Shown here: positions 45,145 through 57,576 of the stretch, one piece after another
Position numbering within the stretch: the stretch's first letter is position 1
How the letters are laid out: every line of letters begins with the position of its first letter
Source: Dichotomocladium elegans
Taxonomy: Eukaryota > Mucoromycota > Mucoromycetes > Mucorales > Lichtheimiaceae
Assembly: GCA_025716815.1 (NCBI GenBank)
Contig: JAIXMN010000019.1
Coordinates: 186,001 to 250,000 of the forward strand
Direction: 5' to 3'
DNA length: 64,000 bases
The notes under the pieces: generated by a model
Seen by the model: the letters and a program-made list of their open reading frames with translations, nothing else
The model's database searches: none
What the model was told of the DNA's origin: nothing
Program-made: the position numbers and the translations under genes

Positions 45145-46197
45145 ATGGTCGACCTCGTCGAGTTAATCGATCCCGGCAAGAGCTCGGATCTCCTCGAGCT
45201 GGTATCGTCTGTGAGCAATGCAAAGCAGCGCCGTCGCCGCCCACGGACGCGGAAGCGTGATCCCAAGCATGTACCTCGACCCACCAACTGCTTCATGATC
45301 TACCGTCTCGAGATGCAGAAATACATCCGGACTTATTGCCCGAATGCCAACCATCGAGAGATATCCAAGATTGTCGCAAAATGGTGGCACAAGGAGCCCT
45401 TGCACGTAAAGGAGCATTTCCGGGCCATGGCCGATAAGGCAAAGCAGGAGCATAAGGACATGCACGTAAAAAAAAACAAAATAAGAAAGAGAGAGAGAGA
45501 GAGAGAGGAACTTGGACTCTTCTGAACACCATTGCCAGCTGACAAACATACTTTGCTTAGGTATCCGGAATACAAGTACGTCCCGAAGAAGAAGAAGAAA
45601 CAGCAGCAGCAGCAATCGAATCCGATCAAGAGCCAGGAGCTCCAAAGCCTCCGTACTTCCTCGCCCCCTACTTGCACCTCTGCTTCCGACCCTTCAAGCA
45701 CTCATACCGCCATAGATCTAGAGATGGATTCTAAGTTTGTGCTTGCCCCTCACAGCGACGCCGTCAGGCCAGCACTTTCCTGTACCGTGAGTCATCAGCA
45801 GCCTGACAACGACCCGGACTACACGCTCTACTCAGATCATCCACCCAACTTTGTTGATTCTCAATCAACTGATCATTACCATGGCCATTCTTTACTACCC
45901 GCAACAGACGACATATTCAATGCAATTCCTTTGGTGTACTATGGCGCCTCAGCGAGCACTTCCCCCATGGCCACTCCAGTGTGGGATTCATTGTCGTGTG
46001 GCGATCCCATCGCCAGCTACGGTTCGTTGTTGGACCATACCCATCATGCTTCCCATTGGCAACCACCGCATCGACATCAGCTTGTTCTCTCGACAAGACC
46101 CGCTCTCTCATCAACGCATGTTCCTTCGCCGCATGCACCTCCGTCCTTGGTTGAGCCTCTCCCATACAATTACGGATACTATCCAACGTACTTTTAA
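45145..46197 (+). CDS. HMG-box (MATA_HMG/Ste11-like) transcription factor
   Basis: A DNA-binding regulator with one HMG box. Exon 1 (from 45145) gives a basic stretch (KQRRRRPRTRKRDPKHVPRP), then the box: PRPTNCFMIYRLEMQKYI, NHREISKIVAKWWHKEP and KEHFRAMADKAKQEHKD. The box finishes in exon 2 with YPEYKYVPKKKKK. The rest is a Ser/His/Pro-rich, probably activating, tail (stop 46195-46197). The junction is odd. The only clear GT donor (45466, after CAC) leaves the frame wrong for the AG just before YPEYKY (45560). A canonical alternative AG just after PEYK (about 45576) restores the frame but drops those residues. Such boxes are found in fungal mating-type and developmental regulators. The usual mating-locus neighbours of Mucorales are not seen here. 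Confidence 0.85.
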
Positions 46198-46599
46198 TAT
46201 GCGGGAGCAATCAGGGTAGCTCGGGACTGTGGTTCCAGGAAAAAAAGAGAAAAGGAAAAAGACACAAGGCAATATTTGCTCTAATCACAAGCGGGTGGGT
46301 CGGGGGGGGGTGGAGAGGAGGTGCACACACCACCCCCCAGTAATAAAAAAGACCGTCCGTTTCTCAATCTTAATTTTTTTTTTGAACAACGTGTGTTGTG
46401 TATTCTTCTCTCATGTCTCGTCATTTTCCTATTCCGCAGCCTGAAGGCACCGACCATTATACCCTTCTTCCCTTCGAATTCGAGCAAGAACGTATTGTGT
46501 ATTCTTTTTAGCTTGTCTTGCACTTGACATCCTAAATAACCGCTTCCTGCTGCGGATGTACATGTGTTCGTGCGTGCGTGCGTGCGTGTGCGTGTGTCC
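46198..46599. other. Intergenic, low complexity
   Basis: Contains a G-run (about 46299-46308), a C-run (46331-46339), T-runs and a (GTGC)n tract just upstream of the next ATG. No gene recognised. Confidence 0.45.
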
Positions 46600-47299
46600 A
46601 TGGTGTTTTTAGTCACTGCTTCGCGCGTGTTTGTCAAGCTCCCCGACGGGTTTTCGCCGCTGGAACGGATGGTGCTGCAGACTACCGGCAACCTTCAGCG
46701 TCTGCTGTCTGCATACTTTAACGTGCCGAGTTGTGTGACGATTGTCAAGAATGAACTTGTACCGTGCGAAGAAGCTAACGCCTCGTCGTCATCATCGTCT
46801 GATTCCGAAATGGATGCCTCGATGGAACCGGGGTCGGACTTGGCGAAAAAGCTGGACATGCGCTTCGTCCGTCGGATTCTCATGCATTTTGGTGACAAGT
46901 TTGTCTATGACGCCGACTCTATTGTCACCGTCAGGGATCATGAGACGTTGTCTCTACTCATGAACCATGAGTACGGTCTTGGGCAAGTGTTTGGGTAAGT
47001 ACCGTTATTGAAAAGACAACGGATATATATATATATATAAAAAGGGCTAAAAAAATTCGTGCCACGCCTGCAACCGAACCATTTTAAAAAAAAAAAGTCA
47101 CCTTCGACGTACACCCAAGTTTGCATTGCATGCCATAGGTCGTCATGGAAAAGAACACGGCGCGAGCTTTTGGCGTGATTATTCGCTCGAGGCTCCTGGC
47201 GTTATCAGTTGCTTCATTCGCGAAACTTTTGTCGAGGGACTATTCGAGCCTTTCACGGGTACCCCATCCAACGAAGGCACCATCTGGTACTCGCCATAG
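46600..47299 (+). CDS. DUF98 / chorismate-lyase-like fold protein
   Basis: Exon 1 (46600-46994) reads PDGFSPLERMVLQTTGNLQR, LLSAYFNVPSCVTIVKNE, then after a Ser-rich insert RRILMHFGDKFVYDADSIV and LMNHEYGLGQVFG. Exon 2 contains FWRDYSLEAPGVISCFIRE and FVEGLFEPF, with a stop at 47297-47299. The S-L-x-R-x-x-L start, the double-strand plus Ala-Asp-Ser segment and the late LG motif resemble DUF98, related to chorismate pyruvate-lyase (UbiC). The donor at 46995 is clear. The obvious acceptor (about 47138) is out of frame, while AG at about 47172 keeps the frame and FWRDYSLEAPG. The start at 46600 is preferred to 46564, which would add a (GTGC)n-encoded tail. Enzyme activity is not established; UbiC-like catalytic residues could not be confirmed. 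Confidence 0.6.
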
Positions 47300-47569
47300 C
47301 AGATCATGCGCCTCTCACTCACTCTCCCCCCCCTTCCTCTTCCGCAGCTCCACCTAAACGTTTTTGCTCTCTATATACATATACTTCATTGATGCATTAT
47401 ATACACATAATAGACCAGCTTTGCCATTCTCAGAATGTGGTGTCCCACTGCATGCTCGGCGTTTTTCATTGTGTAACAATGTCCCTTACTAAGCATAATG
47501 ACACTGCGCGCCCCACCCCCCACCCTCTCTCGTCCCCCGTCCCCCGCCAAGCTAATTTTCTTCCGCGCA

Positions 47570-49112
47570 ATGCAACCTCCACCATCAACCAATGGCCTCG
47601 TCATTGCAGGCTATTTTGCCAATTGGTAAAACAGGAGGGGGGAGGGCCAATACATGCTCCGTTTCTTTGTTAAGACAGAGAGAGCTAATGCGGCATACAC
47701 GTTTTCTCAACATGAAAAAGGGGTATCTATGAGCGGAATCATAACGTGGTCGACCTGATGCCCGATGCGCACAAATTGACCCATTTATTGTATGCATTCG
47801 CCAACCTGGAGCCTTCTGGTGCTATTATACTCGGCGTAATGTGTCTTTCTCTTTCTATTTTGCTACTCTTTTTTTTTTTCCCACCGCCAAAGTGACCAGG
47901 AAAAAGTTTACGCGTACGCGTTGTAAACGGGGGTTGGGGATGTTCAAACATACCTATGTATATATATATATGTGTGTGTGTGTGCTGTGTGTGTATATAG
48001 GATTCCTGGGCGGATAAAGACAAACGTTTCCCGGCCGAGCAGACGGTGGATGGCCAAGGCGACTGTGCGGATGAAGCTGGGAACAACCTTTACGGGAACT
48101 TTAAGCAACTGCTGCTACTCAAGCAACGCCATCGTCATCTGAAGGTGACGTTGAGCGTCGGTGGCTGGACATGGTCGACGCACTTTAGTGCAGTGGCTAA
48201 AGATCCCCAGAAACGGACGACGTTTGTGCAGACGGCCATTAAGCATATTGGTGACCTGGGCCTGGACGGGATTGGTAAAACCCAGCACACACAAAAGGGT
48301 ACAAACGAAAAAGTTTCAGTAATGTTTGCTGTTATCGGGTAGATATCGACTGGGAATACCCAAAGACACCCGAAGAGGCCTTCCATTTTGTACATTTGCT
48401 GTATGAGCTCCGGATTGCTCTGGACCTGTACCAGCAAAGGGTCGGTCAGATCAACGAGCCCCGGCTGCTGCTCACGGTGGCCATTACGTGCGGCCCGAGC
48501 AATTACAGACTGCTCCGCCTGCGGGAGATGGAGCCCTATGTGGATCTTATCTATCTCATGGCTTACGACTATGCAGGCTCATGGGACCGTCAGACAGGCC
48601 ATCAGGCGGCCATGTACGGTGGCGAGCTCAACACCGACCAGGCTATCCAGGACTTCATCCGTGCAGGCGTGCCTCCACACAAACTGGTCATGGGCATGCC
48701 CGTGTACGGCCGCGGCTTCAGCAACACCGATGGCCCAGCGGCCTGCTACGAAGGCGTACCCGAAGGCACCTGGGAGAGAGGTCAGTTTGACTACAAGTGC
48801 CTGCCCAACCAAGGCGCAATCGAATATTATGACCCGCAGCGCATGGCCTCCTGGTCCTACGACCCCGCTAAACGCGAGTACATTACGTATGACACGCCCG
48901 ACGCCGTTCGAGACAAATGCAGATACATCCAACAGATGCGTCTCGGCGGCGCCATGTTTTGGGAACTCTCCGCAGACCACAAGGGCGACCATCCGCGAAG
49001 TCTCCTCAACACAGTCTATCACTCCTTTGGCAGCAGAATCGACTCTATTCCCAACCATCTTTGTTATCCCCAGAGCCAATACGCTAATGTGCGATCCATG
49101 CATCTGCAGTAA
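47570..49112 (+). CDS. GH18 chitinase without signal peptide
   Basis: A glycoside hydrolase family 18 chitinase. The first exon (47570, MQPPPSTNGLVIAGYFANW) carries the GYFxNW strand that opens the TIM barrel. It joins across an intron from about 47625 to IYERNHNVVDLMPDAHKLTH, then LLYAFANLEPSGAIILG, DSWADK, KVTLSVGGWTWS (about 48150-48180), and the catalytic DxxDxDWE motif (LDGI|DIDWEYPKTP), split by an intron near 48273-48342. Later motifs are YLMAYDYAGSWD (about 48555-48590), LVMGMPVYGRGF and GGAMFWELSADHKGD. All catalytic acids are present. No hydrophobic signal peptide precedes the barrel, which points to an intracellular enzyme or a missed 5' exon. The last about 30 residues lack a binding module or GPI signal. 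Confidence 0.93.
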
Positions 49113-49282
49113 TGCTCCCTGGCTTTTTTGGAAGATAAAAATCTGGACAAATGTCACGTACATGCACACATTTCCTCATTTAATAAGATAAAGTTACTAC
49201 AACAGGGAGAACACACACACACACCGCCCTGCATCGGGTTACGTAAACTTGCTACAAAAAAATGATAAGCGGTAAACATAGG

Positions 49283-51694
49283 CTAGACCAATTGTTGTTG
49301 GGTTTGATTTCCAATGTTCAGATAGCTTGCGTTGGGATCGACGGGCTGCTGAAGGCGTATGATCAGATTCAACTAGAAGCAAACAAGTTCCAACGTGAGA
49401 TTCCTGTCGTATACTTTTTTTTTTTCCAAAAAAAAAAAAGGCTCTTCTTTCGTTCTTACGAGGAGTGCACCGACAAGCAGAACGCACAAACCAATGGGTC
49501 CGTAAAGATCATCATAGCGTAACCGAGGCCGGTTCGTGATTTGCCAGGCACGGTAGCGGTAGCGACCGAATGCATAGATGGACATGATCATCGCAATACC
49601 AAAGAACACGCCACCGGCAAGCTTGCTGGTATAATCTCCAAAATTGATGAGAGTCAAGGATGCCATGAGGATAAAGGCCGCAAATTGGAGCCAGTTGATA
49701 AACGTCCGTTCGTTGGCGAAGTAGATCTTCGGCTCAATAACTGACTTGTCCTTTTTCTTCTTCTTCTTCTTCGTTGTTTCTTCGCCCGTTTCCTCTACCC
49801 TTTCCTTTTCCATGACAATGACCGAGTCGCGCGGTGATTGTTTCTCGTAAGACGGGACGGTTGGTGTACCGCTGAGGGGACGGACCAGATGGTCCGTTGA
49901 GCTATTCTCGGACATGAACGTGTTGGGCGGTGGCGTGAGTCTGCTGCGGACGACGGTAGGGGATGAAGACGACGGGAAGGTTGCAAAATCAAGCGAATCG
50001 GGCCTGCTCTGCCATACCGGGTCGTCGAATGGATTGTCTTCCAGGAGCAGCGGCGGCAAAGGCTTAGTCGCGGACGTAGGTCGCGGTGGTACAGCCTTCT
50101 TTTTGGAACCTGTCGATCCTTGGGCCTTGCGTTTGCTTTTTTGGGACGCTTGTCTCTCCAGGGCTGACTCGAGATACCCCATCCTGTACTTGCCGTCGAT
50201 GAGCGGTTTGAGGCTCTTGCTGCGCGAGAGACCAGAGAAGTCGCTATGGCCAGGCTGTTTGGCATTGCGAATGTCGACAGACATCTCACTTAACCACCAT
50301 GGAAGGAGTGGCAGGCGGCTCTGCCAGAAATGAGACGCACCGTGTAGATATTTCGAGAAGCGCGGCACCTCGTACACCAAATGTGAGTCGAGCAGTCGAG
50401 TGAGCCATTCGGGAGGCTCCTGACCGAGATGCGTCTGGATCTTGGTCTCCAGCACAGCGTAGGGAAACCGACAGACGTCCGCATCGGGCAGGTGAGCGAA
50501 GGGATAATTGATGCCCATATCCGGCCTGCGCCACACATCCCGTGACGTTCCGTCTTCGCGCACAAAGGTGAGGTCGGTGTCCAGCGAAATTCGGAGCCGC
50601 TGATCGCCCGGGACTTGAAAGGCAGTTCGGTTATAAAACACACGCATCGTGGGCTCGAGGGACTTGTCACGGACGGACTGCTGAACGCCTGCGGCAATGG
50701 TATAATTCTGCTCCACCGTCTCTTCTGGCATTGTTCCCTGGATATCGCGAGAATACTGATCGGCCGAGTATCGCAGTGACAGGTAGTCGCCCACCTTGTC
50801 TGCATGGAGCCGGAACCGGTCCTTCACCGAGGCGCCATTAAGCCACGGCGCATGGTGTGTTTTGCGCTCCACAAAAACATTGGGGGTCTCCATGGGCCCG
50901 TACCACCGCAAGCGAATTGCCTCGGCGCCCTCATCTCGCTGCAGTCGGCCGGTGTAGAGGTCAAAGTTCTTATTGTCAAGGTACACACTCGAGATGGCGC
51001 TATCGCTCGGCTCAATGGGCTTGTTGGGGTCAAAGACCAGGACGGGAAGATTGAACAGGAGAATGGCTTTGAGCTCAGTGACATTGTCAGGATGGACCCA
51101 GTATTTCGCTGTGGCTCTCTCGAACGAGTTTTGGTCAGCACTAGCAGCAGCATTGTTGCCGGTGCGAGTCTCGCCGTGCAGGCGGCAGATGTCGTGGAGA
51201 GTGGATATCTTGACAAGAGATGTGTCAAAACGCTGGCGGTCGAGAGGTGACGATCGCATCATCTCGATGAGGAGTGGCTTCATGGGGCGACGGCTTGCGG
51301 GTGTGTCATCATGGGCTTGAACCAATTTCTCGAGCGCTAAAAAGTTGTACCGGGTGTATTTGGAGAGATCGTTTAGGTCAATGAGAATTTCCGTGAGGGC
51401 GTCGTCCATGCTGTCATACATCTGCTGAAGTGCCGAGGCTGCGGAAAGGTGTCGTCCCTGGTGAGAAAGAGTGCGTTCGCAGTAAGCCACCCGTGAGTCG
51501 ATCTCACGCTGCTTGCGAGAGACGAACTGGTCGACCTTGTCTGCCTCGAGGCGGATCAGTCGTTCAAAGTCGGCCTCGTCCATGTCGGTCCAAAGCGTCC
51601 GCCGCTGCATATCATTTCGAATGGCATCATAGGAGACGTAATGCAAACGCCATGGCTCGTAAATGTTGGCTTGGAGTTCTTGCCCAAAATCCAT
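49283..51694 (-). CDS. VTC4: VTC complex polyphosphate polymerase (Vtc4-like): SPX, VTC and DUF202 domains
   Basis: The vacuolar transporter chaperone complex makes polyphosphate from ATP at the vacuole. The start at 51694 gives the SPX domain (MDFGQELQANIYEPWRLHYV; about residues 1-150), which senses inositol pyrophosphates. The tunnel-shaped catalytic domain follows (about 190-500), with FDLYTGRLQRDEGAEAIRLR, FVERKTHHAPWLNGASVKDR, RISLDTDLTFVRED and FPYAVLETKI (the substrate-binding Lys/Arg/Glu set of Vtc4). A Ser/Pro/Lys-rich linker precedes the C-terminal DUF202 part with three membrane segments. One intron (49459-49373) splits the third segment. The last exon encodes LNLIIRLQQPVDPNASYLN and ends at 49283. 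Reading through the intron would give a false Phe/Lys-rich end. The polymerase residues favour Vtc4 over Vtc2/3. Confidence 0.92.
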
Positions 51695-53266
51695 CTAACG
51701 CTGGCTTGTTTATGGGAACGAAGAAGAGAAAGAGAGGAAGTGGGGAAGGGGAGGGAAATAAGAAAAGGGAGGAAAATTCAGTTGAAGAAGGGGGGCCATC
51801 TCACATGTGGCACTGCACAGAGGATCTGAGTCAAGCTCCATTAATAGACCACAACAAACAGATATACAGCTTACCCAACGCACATCGTCACCCACCCTGT
51901 TCTATTTCTAATCCCGCGCTCAGCCCTCTTCCGCCATCTCCTCTCTCCTCCCACCCCACCGCACAACGGATGGTGTCTGGGAAGGACGGTCAAGAGAATG
52001 TGAGCGTCTCTTGAACTGTTGTTGATGAAATCAAAGGAGGGGGTTTCGTTTGCATGCATACTATTTTGATGTCGTAACCCAATCCGTTCGTGTGCAGTAT
52101 TACCCCAGCTGGATATGAGCATGTGCGTGCGTGTCCATACTGCTTGTGCTCGCATGCTTAGCAGGCCGCCATGCTTTGTACATCTGCAAACAAAGAATAT
52201 CAAATATCGGGTATGCAGCTGCTGAGAATACACCAGCAATGCTTCTGTCTTCTTGTTTCCATTCTTTGAATGCACCGCTTTCTGGATATTCGCTTTGTGC
52301 CTTGGCCAAGTTAAGCCACCGTAATAGCAAAATCAACCACCACCCACTTTTGCTGCGTTGGCATCCAGACTCTGGCATGGCCTCTGGAGGCACAGCCTAA
52401 GCTAAAATCAATGCTTTGCCGTCTTGATGAGCCGATATCACATAGAATTGGTTCTTTAAAGGCTAGATGTGTTCGTTAAACATAAGAACCTGTATCAGCA
52501 GAGTAGGCAAGATCAAGTCAGGCGGCCGAGAAGGATACCTCTTCCCCTGGTCCCCATCCCCTTCTGTGATCGTCACTCTTCTTATTCGCAAAGCACGGCG
52601 AGAAATAGAATCTGATATAAATCTTGATATGACACGGATAGAACAACGAAAAAGACTAAAGCATTTCATGAGAGAGGGCCGGTTTGTTTCTTCATATCAG
52701 TCCCGAACTTGCTGTCGCTTGTGGTTCTTTCGTCCTGTCCTGCACTAGGGAACAAAGTTTCACAAGCCGCTCAAAAAAAAAAATCGAGTGGCGTTTGCAG
52801 TCCAGTTTTCTTGGAAACCCGCTCGGTGGAGGGAGAAAAAAAAAGGCTCTGGAAGACCCAGCTGGTTCACTTGCTTGATAGCGTATCCAGTAAAAGCCAT
52901 ATCCTCACCCTTCAACTGCACAGCAATCCAACTTGCTTTTTTCAATCTGGTGCATTGCAAGTAAGCCACAATCCCTTTTCTTCTTTTCAGGTTCGCTTTC
53001 TCTTCTTCTCTTCCTCTCAGTTTCTCTCGGTTCGGCAACTTTTCGACCCCTCTCTCCCGAAAAAGAGAGAGAGAGGGAGAGAGGAAGAGAGGATTAGAAT
53101 CTCAACGCGCGCATCGGGGTCCGTTCGAGCGGACGTCATGCTCACTCTTTTTTTTGCGTAATCTCTTTTATTCTATTTTATTTTATTTATTTTTTGGGGG
53201 CTTTCTTCTTTTTGGGCTTGCAATCTAGATTTCATCTACCAATTCGAATCGGCCTAAAGCGATAAT
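51695..53266. promoter_or_regulatory. Divergent intergenic region between VTC4 and KAP104
   Basis: 1.57 kb between two start codons facing away from each other. It holds short ORFs, the longest 97 codons on minus (52393-52100), none recognised. The last 300 bp are strongly T/C-rich and look like the KAP104 5' UTR. PHO-type CACGTG boxes were not seen. Confidence 0.45.
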
Positions 53267-56200
53267 ATGAGCAACTGGCAGCCTACCGAGCAAGGTCTTT
53301 CGGACCTTTTACAACTTCTACGTGAAGCGCTGAATCCTACAGACAGCCATGTCGTTCAGGAAGTAAGCAAAAGAAGTTTGAGGGAAATGGATGAAAGAGA
53401 AAACAATCCGCGTACTAACAAAGCTTCATGGCGGATTGGGTTTCTTTCTCTCTTGCTACCTCTTCGTCTCGTCTTCCTGCCTCTCTTTAGAAACTGGAAT
53501 ATTTTAACAAGATCCCGGACTACAACTCGTATCTGGCTTTCATTCTAACCCAAATGCCGCAAGAGGACCAGTATGTGCGATCGGTAGCTGGGTTGACCTT
53601 GAAGAACAACATTCGTGCACATTTTCCGGCTCTTCCTGCTCAGGTGATTGAGTATATTAAAGAATGCTGCCTGCAGCATATTGGTGATCCGGACATTGGT
53701 AAGGCCGTCGGCATTGTCATTGCTGCTATTGTGGAACGCGGCCAGATCCAGAACTGGACCCAGGCCCTCCAGGTGCTCATGCAAAAATTGGACGATCCCA
53801 ATACAGTCGTGATTGAGGTAAGAATTGAAGAAAGCAATGATGCAATGAGCAAGTCCCCTTTTCGAGGGCAGAAAAAACGCAGGAATGGGAGGAGACTCAG
53901 GGGCGATTGTTTGTTATAGAATGCCTTTACGACTCTGCAAAAGATCTGTGAGGATTGCTCACGCGACCTGGACACCGTTGTCCAAGGTATCCAACCTCTC
54001 GAATTTATGATCCCCAAATTCATCTCCTTTTTCAATCACCCCAGCGACAAGCTGCGTCTCTGCGCCATCAACTCGACCAGCCAATTCATCACACTTCGCT
54101 CTGTCCCGCTCATGAACAACATGGACGCTTTCCTCGCCGCTCTCTTCAGCAGAGCAACGGACGATAACCTCGATGTTCGCAAAGCAGTTTGCCAGGCATT
54201 AGTCAGCTTGCTGGAGATGTGTCCCACTGTTCTCTTTCCGCACTTGCCCAACATTGTGAACTACATGCTCTTCTGCACCCAGTCCGATGACAGTGACTTA
54301 GCCCTTGAGGCGTGCGAGTTCTGGTTGGTGTTCTCAGAGCAGGATGATTTACGTGAGCAGTTGCAGCCATTCCTCCCTCGTGTGGTGCCCGTACTGCTTA
54401 AATGCATGGTTTACTCCGAACTGGATCTTCTCACGCTGGGTGGCGAAGAGGACGATGCCCACGTTGCCGATAGCGAACAGGATATCAAGCCCCGTTTCCA
54501 TAAGGCTAACTTGATCGAAATCGAGCGCACGAACAAGGATGATCTGGATGAAGGAGGCAAGAAGAAAGAGAAGGAAGAGGACGAGGACGATGAGGAGGAC
54601 GAGGATTACGATGATGATGACGATGACGACTTCGATGATGATCTTTATGGCGACTGGACCTTGCGAAAGTGCAGTGCCGCTGCACTCGATGTACTCTGTA
54701 CCGCTTTTGAGGGTGAAGTTATTAATATCCTTATGCCTCTCCTGAAGGTTGAGCTCGAGAGCTCAGATTGGCTTCATCGCGAATGTGGCATCCTTGCATT
54801 GGGTGCTGCTGCCGAAGGTAAATAGTTAAATCAGGTTCTGTGGCGTACACAGCCGAAAAAGAGAAATAGAGAGCTATGGCCACTGACGGTTAGAATGGAT
54901 GGATATAGGTGGCATGAAAGAAATTGCTCCTCATCTTCCCGAACTTGTTCCATATCTTTTCACCAACCTCAGCGACACAAAGGCAAGTATAGCTTGTCAT
55001 GGGGAGAAATAGCTCGATAGTAACGGGTGCGTCAATAGCCTCTGGTGCGCTCTATTACCTGCTGGACACTTGGACGCTATGCTGCGTGGATCGCACAAAA
55101 TGGGTATTACTTGCAAACGCTTATCCAGAAACTACTTGAGCGAATCTTAGACAACAACAAGCGTGTCCAGGAGGCAGCCTGCTCATCTTTCTCGCTTCTT
55201 GAGGAGGAAGTCACGAAGGGCTTGGTTCCATACTTGCACCCTATTCTGAGCACCCTTGCCACAGCATTTGACAAATACCAACATCGAAATCTGCTTTTAT
55301 TGTATGACACCGTCGGCACACTTGCAGATGTCGTTATGGACGCACTTAACCAGCCTCAGTTTATTGAAATCATTATGCCGCCTCTCACCAAGAAATGGCA
55401 GCAGATCCCCGATGATAGCACGGATCTTTTCCCGTTGTTAGAGGTAACGTTTTCTTAGGAGGGTGAAGATAAGAGCTAATCTCGATTTTTCTTCAACTCA
55501 GTGTCTTTCATCCATCACTACGGCGCTGGGCAAGGGTTTTAAACCTTTTGCAGAGCCTGTGTATGTTCGCTGCGTGAATCTTGTCATTAAAACCATTGAG
55601 GAATGCCGATTGGCGGCCAACGACCCCGCACGAGAGATGCCCGACAAGGACTTTATGATTGTTGCTTTGGATTTGCTGTCTGGCATCATTCAGGCCTTGA
55701 ACACTGACGCCGAACATTTGGTTGCGAACACCAATCCTCCGGTCGTCCAGTTCCTTTCTATCTGTATCCAGGTAAGCAGCTAAAGGCGCCTTGTTCCTGG
55801 AAGGAATAGAGACTTATTCACGTGACTCTCTGCGTAAACAGGACGAAGTCCCTGAGGTTCGTCAGTCAGCGTATGCGGTGTTGGGTGATCTTGCCATCTC
55901 TTGCTTTGAACAGATCCGTCCTGTGGTCCCTCACCTCATGCCTCTTGTTGTCAGCCAAATCGATCCTCAGGCTGAGCATGTTTCTGTGTGCAACAATGCT
56001 ACCTGGGCTGCTGGAGAGATTGCCATCAAGTGGGGTAAATGATAGTTAACCTCTCCCCACCTCCCTCCCCCCAAAAAGAGAAGGTGGATAAAGAGCTAAC
56101 AATTTGATTTGCATAGGTCGGGAAATTCAACCCTACGTCGAGCAAATGCTCCATCGTCTGTTTATGCTAATTGTGAATCCTCAGATTCAGCGCACGCTTT

Positions 56201-56699
56201 TGGAGAACGTCGCCATCACCGTTGGTCGTCTAGGCTTGATCTTCCCAGAAATCGTGAGCCCACATCTTGAGACGTTCATACACCCTTGGCTTATGGCGCT
56301 TATTCCGATTCGATCGAACGATGAGAAGGCTTCCGCCTTTAGCGGTCTCTGTGAAATGATCAAAGCTAATCCTGGCGGTGGCATTAACGCAAGTATCGGG
56401 GATGCCCGTGGATAAGGAAAAGGAAGGTCATCTTATCGACGATTGTATTGCAAATATATAGGAACTTCCCAACTTCTGTAATGCAGTGGCCGCTTATCAA
56501 GACACGCCACCGTCATTGGCTGAATCTTTTGGAAACGTAAGTTGCATTGCTATGGATTTCACAAAGACGATGTGTTTGCTGATGAGTTGGATAGATTTTG
56601 GTTGGCTACAAGAACATGCTTGGACAGCAATGGGAACACGCTATGAAATCCGTCCCACCGGAAACTCGAGGTCCTTTACATGAACGATATGGTATCTAG
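53267..56699 (+). CDS. KAP104: Karyopherin beta-2 / transportin (Kap104)
   Basis: An importin that carries PY-NLS cargo such as mRNA-binding proteins into the nucleus. The start at 53267 ([20 protein letters not shown]) matches the transportin N-terminus. HEAT repeats follow through about eleven exons with short introns. Landmarks are [17 protein letters not shown] (about 53580), [19 protein letters not shown] (about 54020), [17 protein letters not shown] (about 54165) and an acidic HEAT-8 loop ([18 protein letters not shown], about 54570-54640) directly followed by [18 protein letters not shown]. The loop couples Ran-GTP binding to cargo release. Later come [15 protein letters not shown] (about 55045) and [16 protein letters not shown] (about 55990). 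The last exon encodes [20 protein letters not shown] and the stop at 56697-56699. Full-length match. Confidence 0.95.
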
Positions 56700-57576
56700 C
56701 TTAATAAATGACATATCTCCATATACTACACATGTACCCTGATATGCTAGATCCCTAATCCTTTACTTCTTCCCCGACATCATGAATGACTTTACGCACT
56801 GTCACCACTTTCTTTATCTCTCTATCTCTCTCTTCCCCTTATTCTTCTACTTCTGGTTGGATGTAGAACGTTTGTCATACAAGCTTCATATACATATAAA
56901 AGGGGGGCTGGAATCCATTTCTCAAATTTGAGGGGAATCATGTGATAGAAGAAAGATAATTCATAGTATTATACAATATTTTTCAAGATCAAAGTGGCAG
57001 CCTGCCAGTTTTGGAAGTCGCAGGATCGCAAAAATACAAATCGCACAGAAATCTTTACGCGTGACGACAAATCGAATGTCACATGCATAAGAATCCATGT
57101 TCGTTCAGCACAGCGATGGGCATTACAGTACGAAAAGGACCCTGACAGCAGTGTTGTGTTTTGTTGTGTTGCAAGAGACTGAGAGAGTACGAAAAGAAGT
57201 ACAATCTTCCTACACTCCACAAGTGCCGGATAGATATCGGATTATTCTTGAGATGGTGTCTCGGAATTGTTTTGGGATTTCATTGTTGATTTCAGACCGC
57301 CCTCACGTCGGTAAACCTCATTAAAGAACCCAGTGGAGATGCATCTGGAATATTGCATCATAATAGCTCCATTGTTCTCAACAAGCAGTACTCAAAGTAT
57401 GAGCAATTATTGCTGACACTATAGATAGGGATGCTCAAGCACACTGTCCCTTTCCACTATCCACATAAACAGAAAATAACACAGCACCACATTTACGGTT
57501 GAAAGGTAATACGGCCGCTTTCATATTCGGCTCTGCGATACTAAGAAATAATATACCCTAGGTCTTCACCCACCAA
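56700..57576. other. Spacer between KAP104 and the Fanzor relic
   Basis: No recognisable gene. The left end of the Fanzor-bearing element should lie here, but I could not find a terminal inverted repeat matching sequence past 59830. Confidence 0.4.

Noticed and set aside
48579..49169. 196-codon minus-strand ORF
   Set aside because: Antisense shadow of the GH18 chitinase exon.
49239..49487. Apparent C-terminus of VTC4 reading through Phe/Lys-rich sequence
   Set aside because: The Phe/Lys stretch is an intron (49459-49373) with good GT and AG. The spliced reading continues the third membrane segment and ends at 49283.
52100..52393. 97-codon minus-strand ORF in the VTC4-KAP104 spacer
   Set aside because: No recognised content or splice partners, and it lies in a promoter region.
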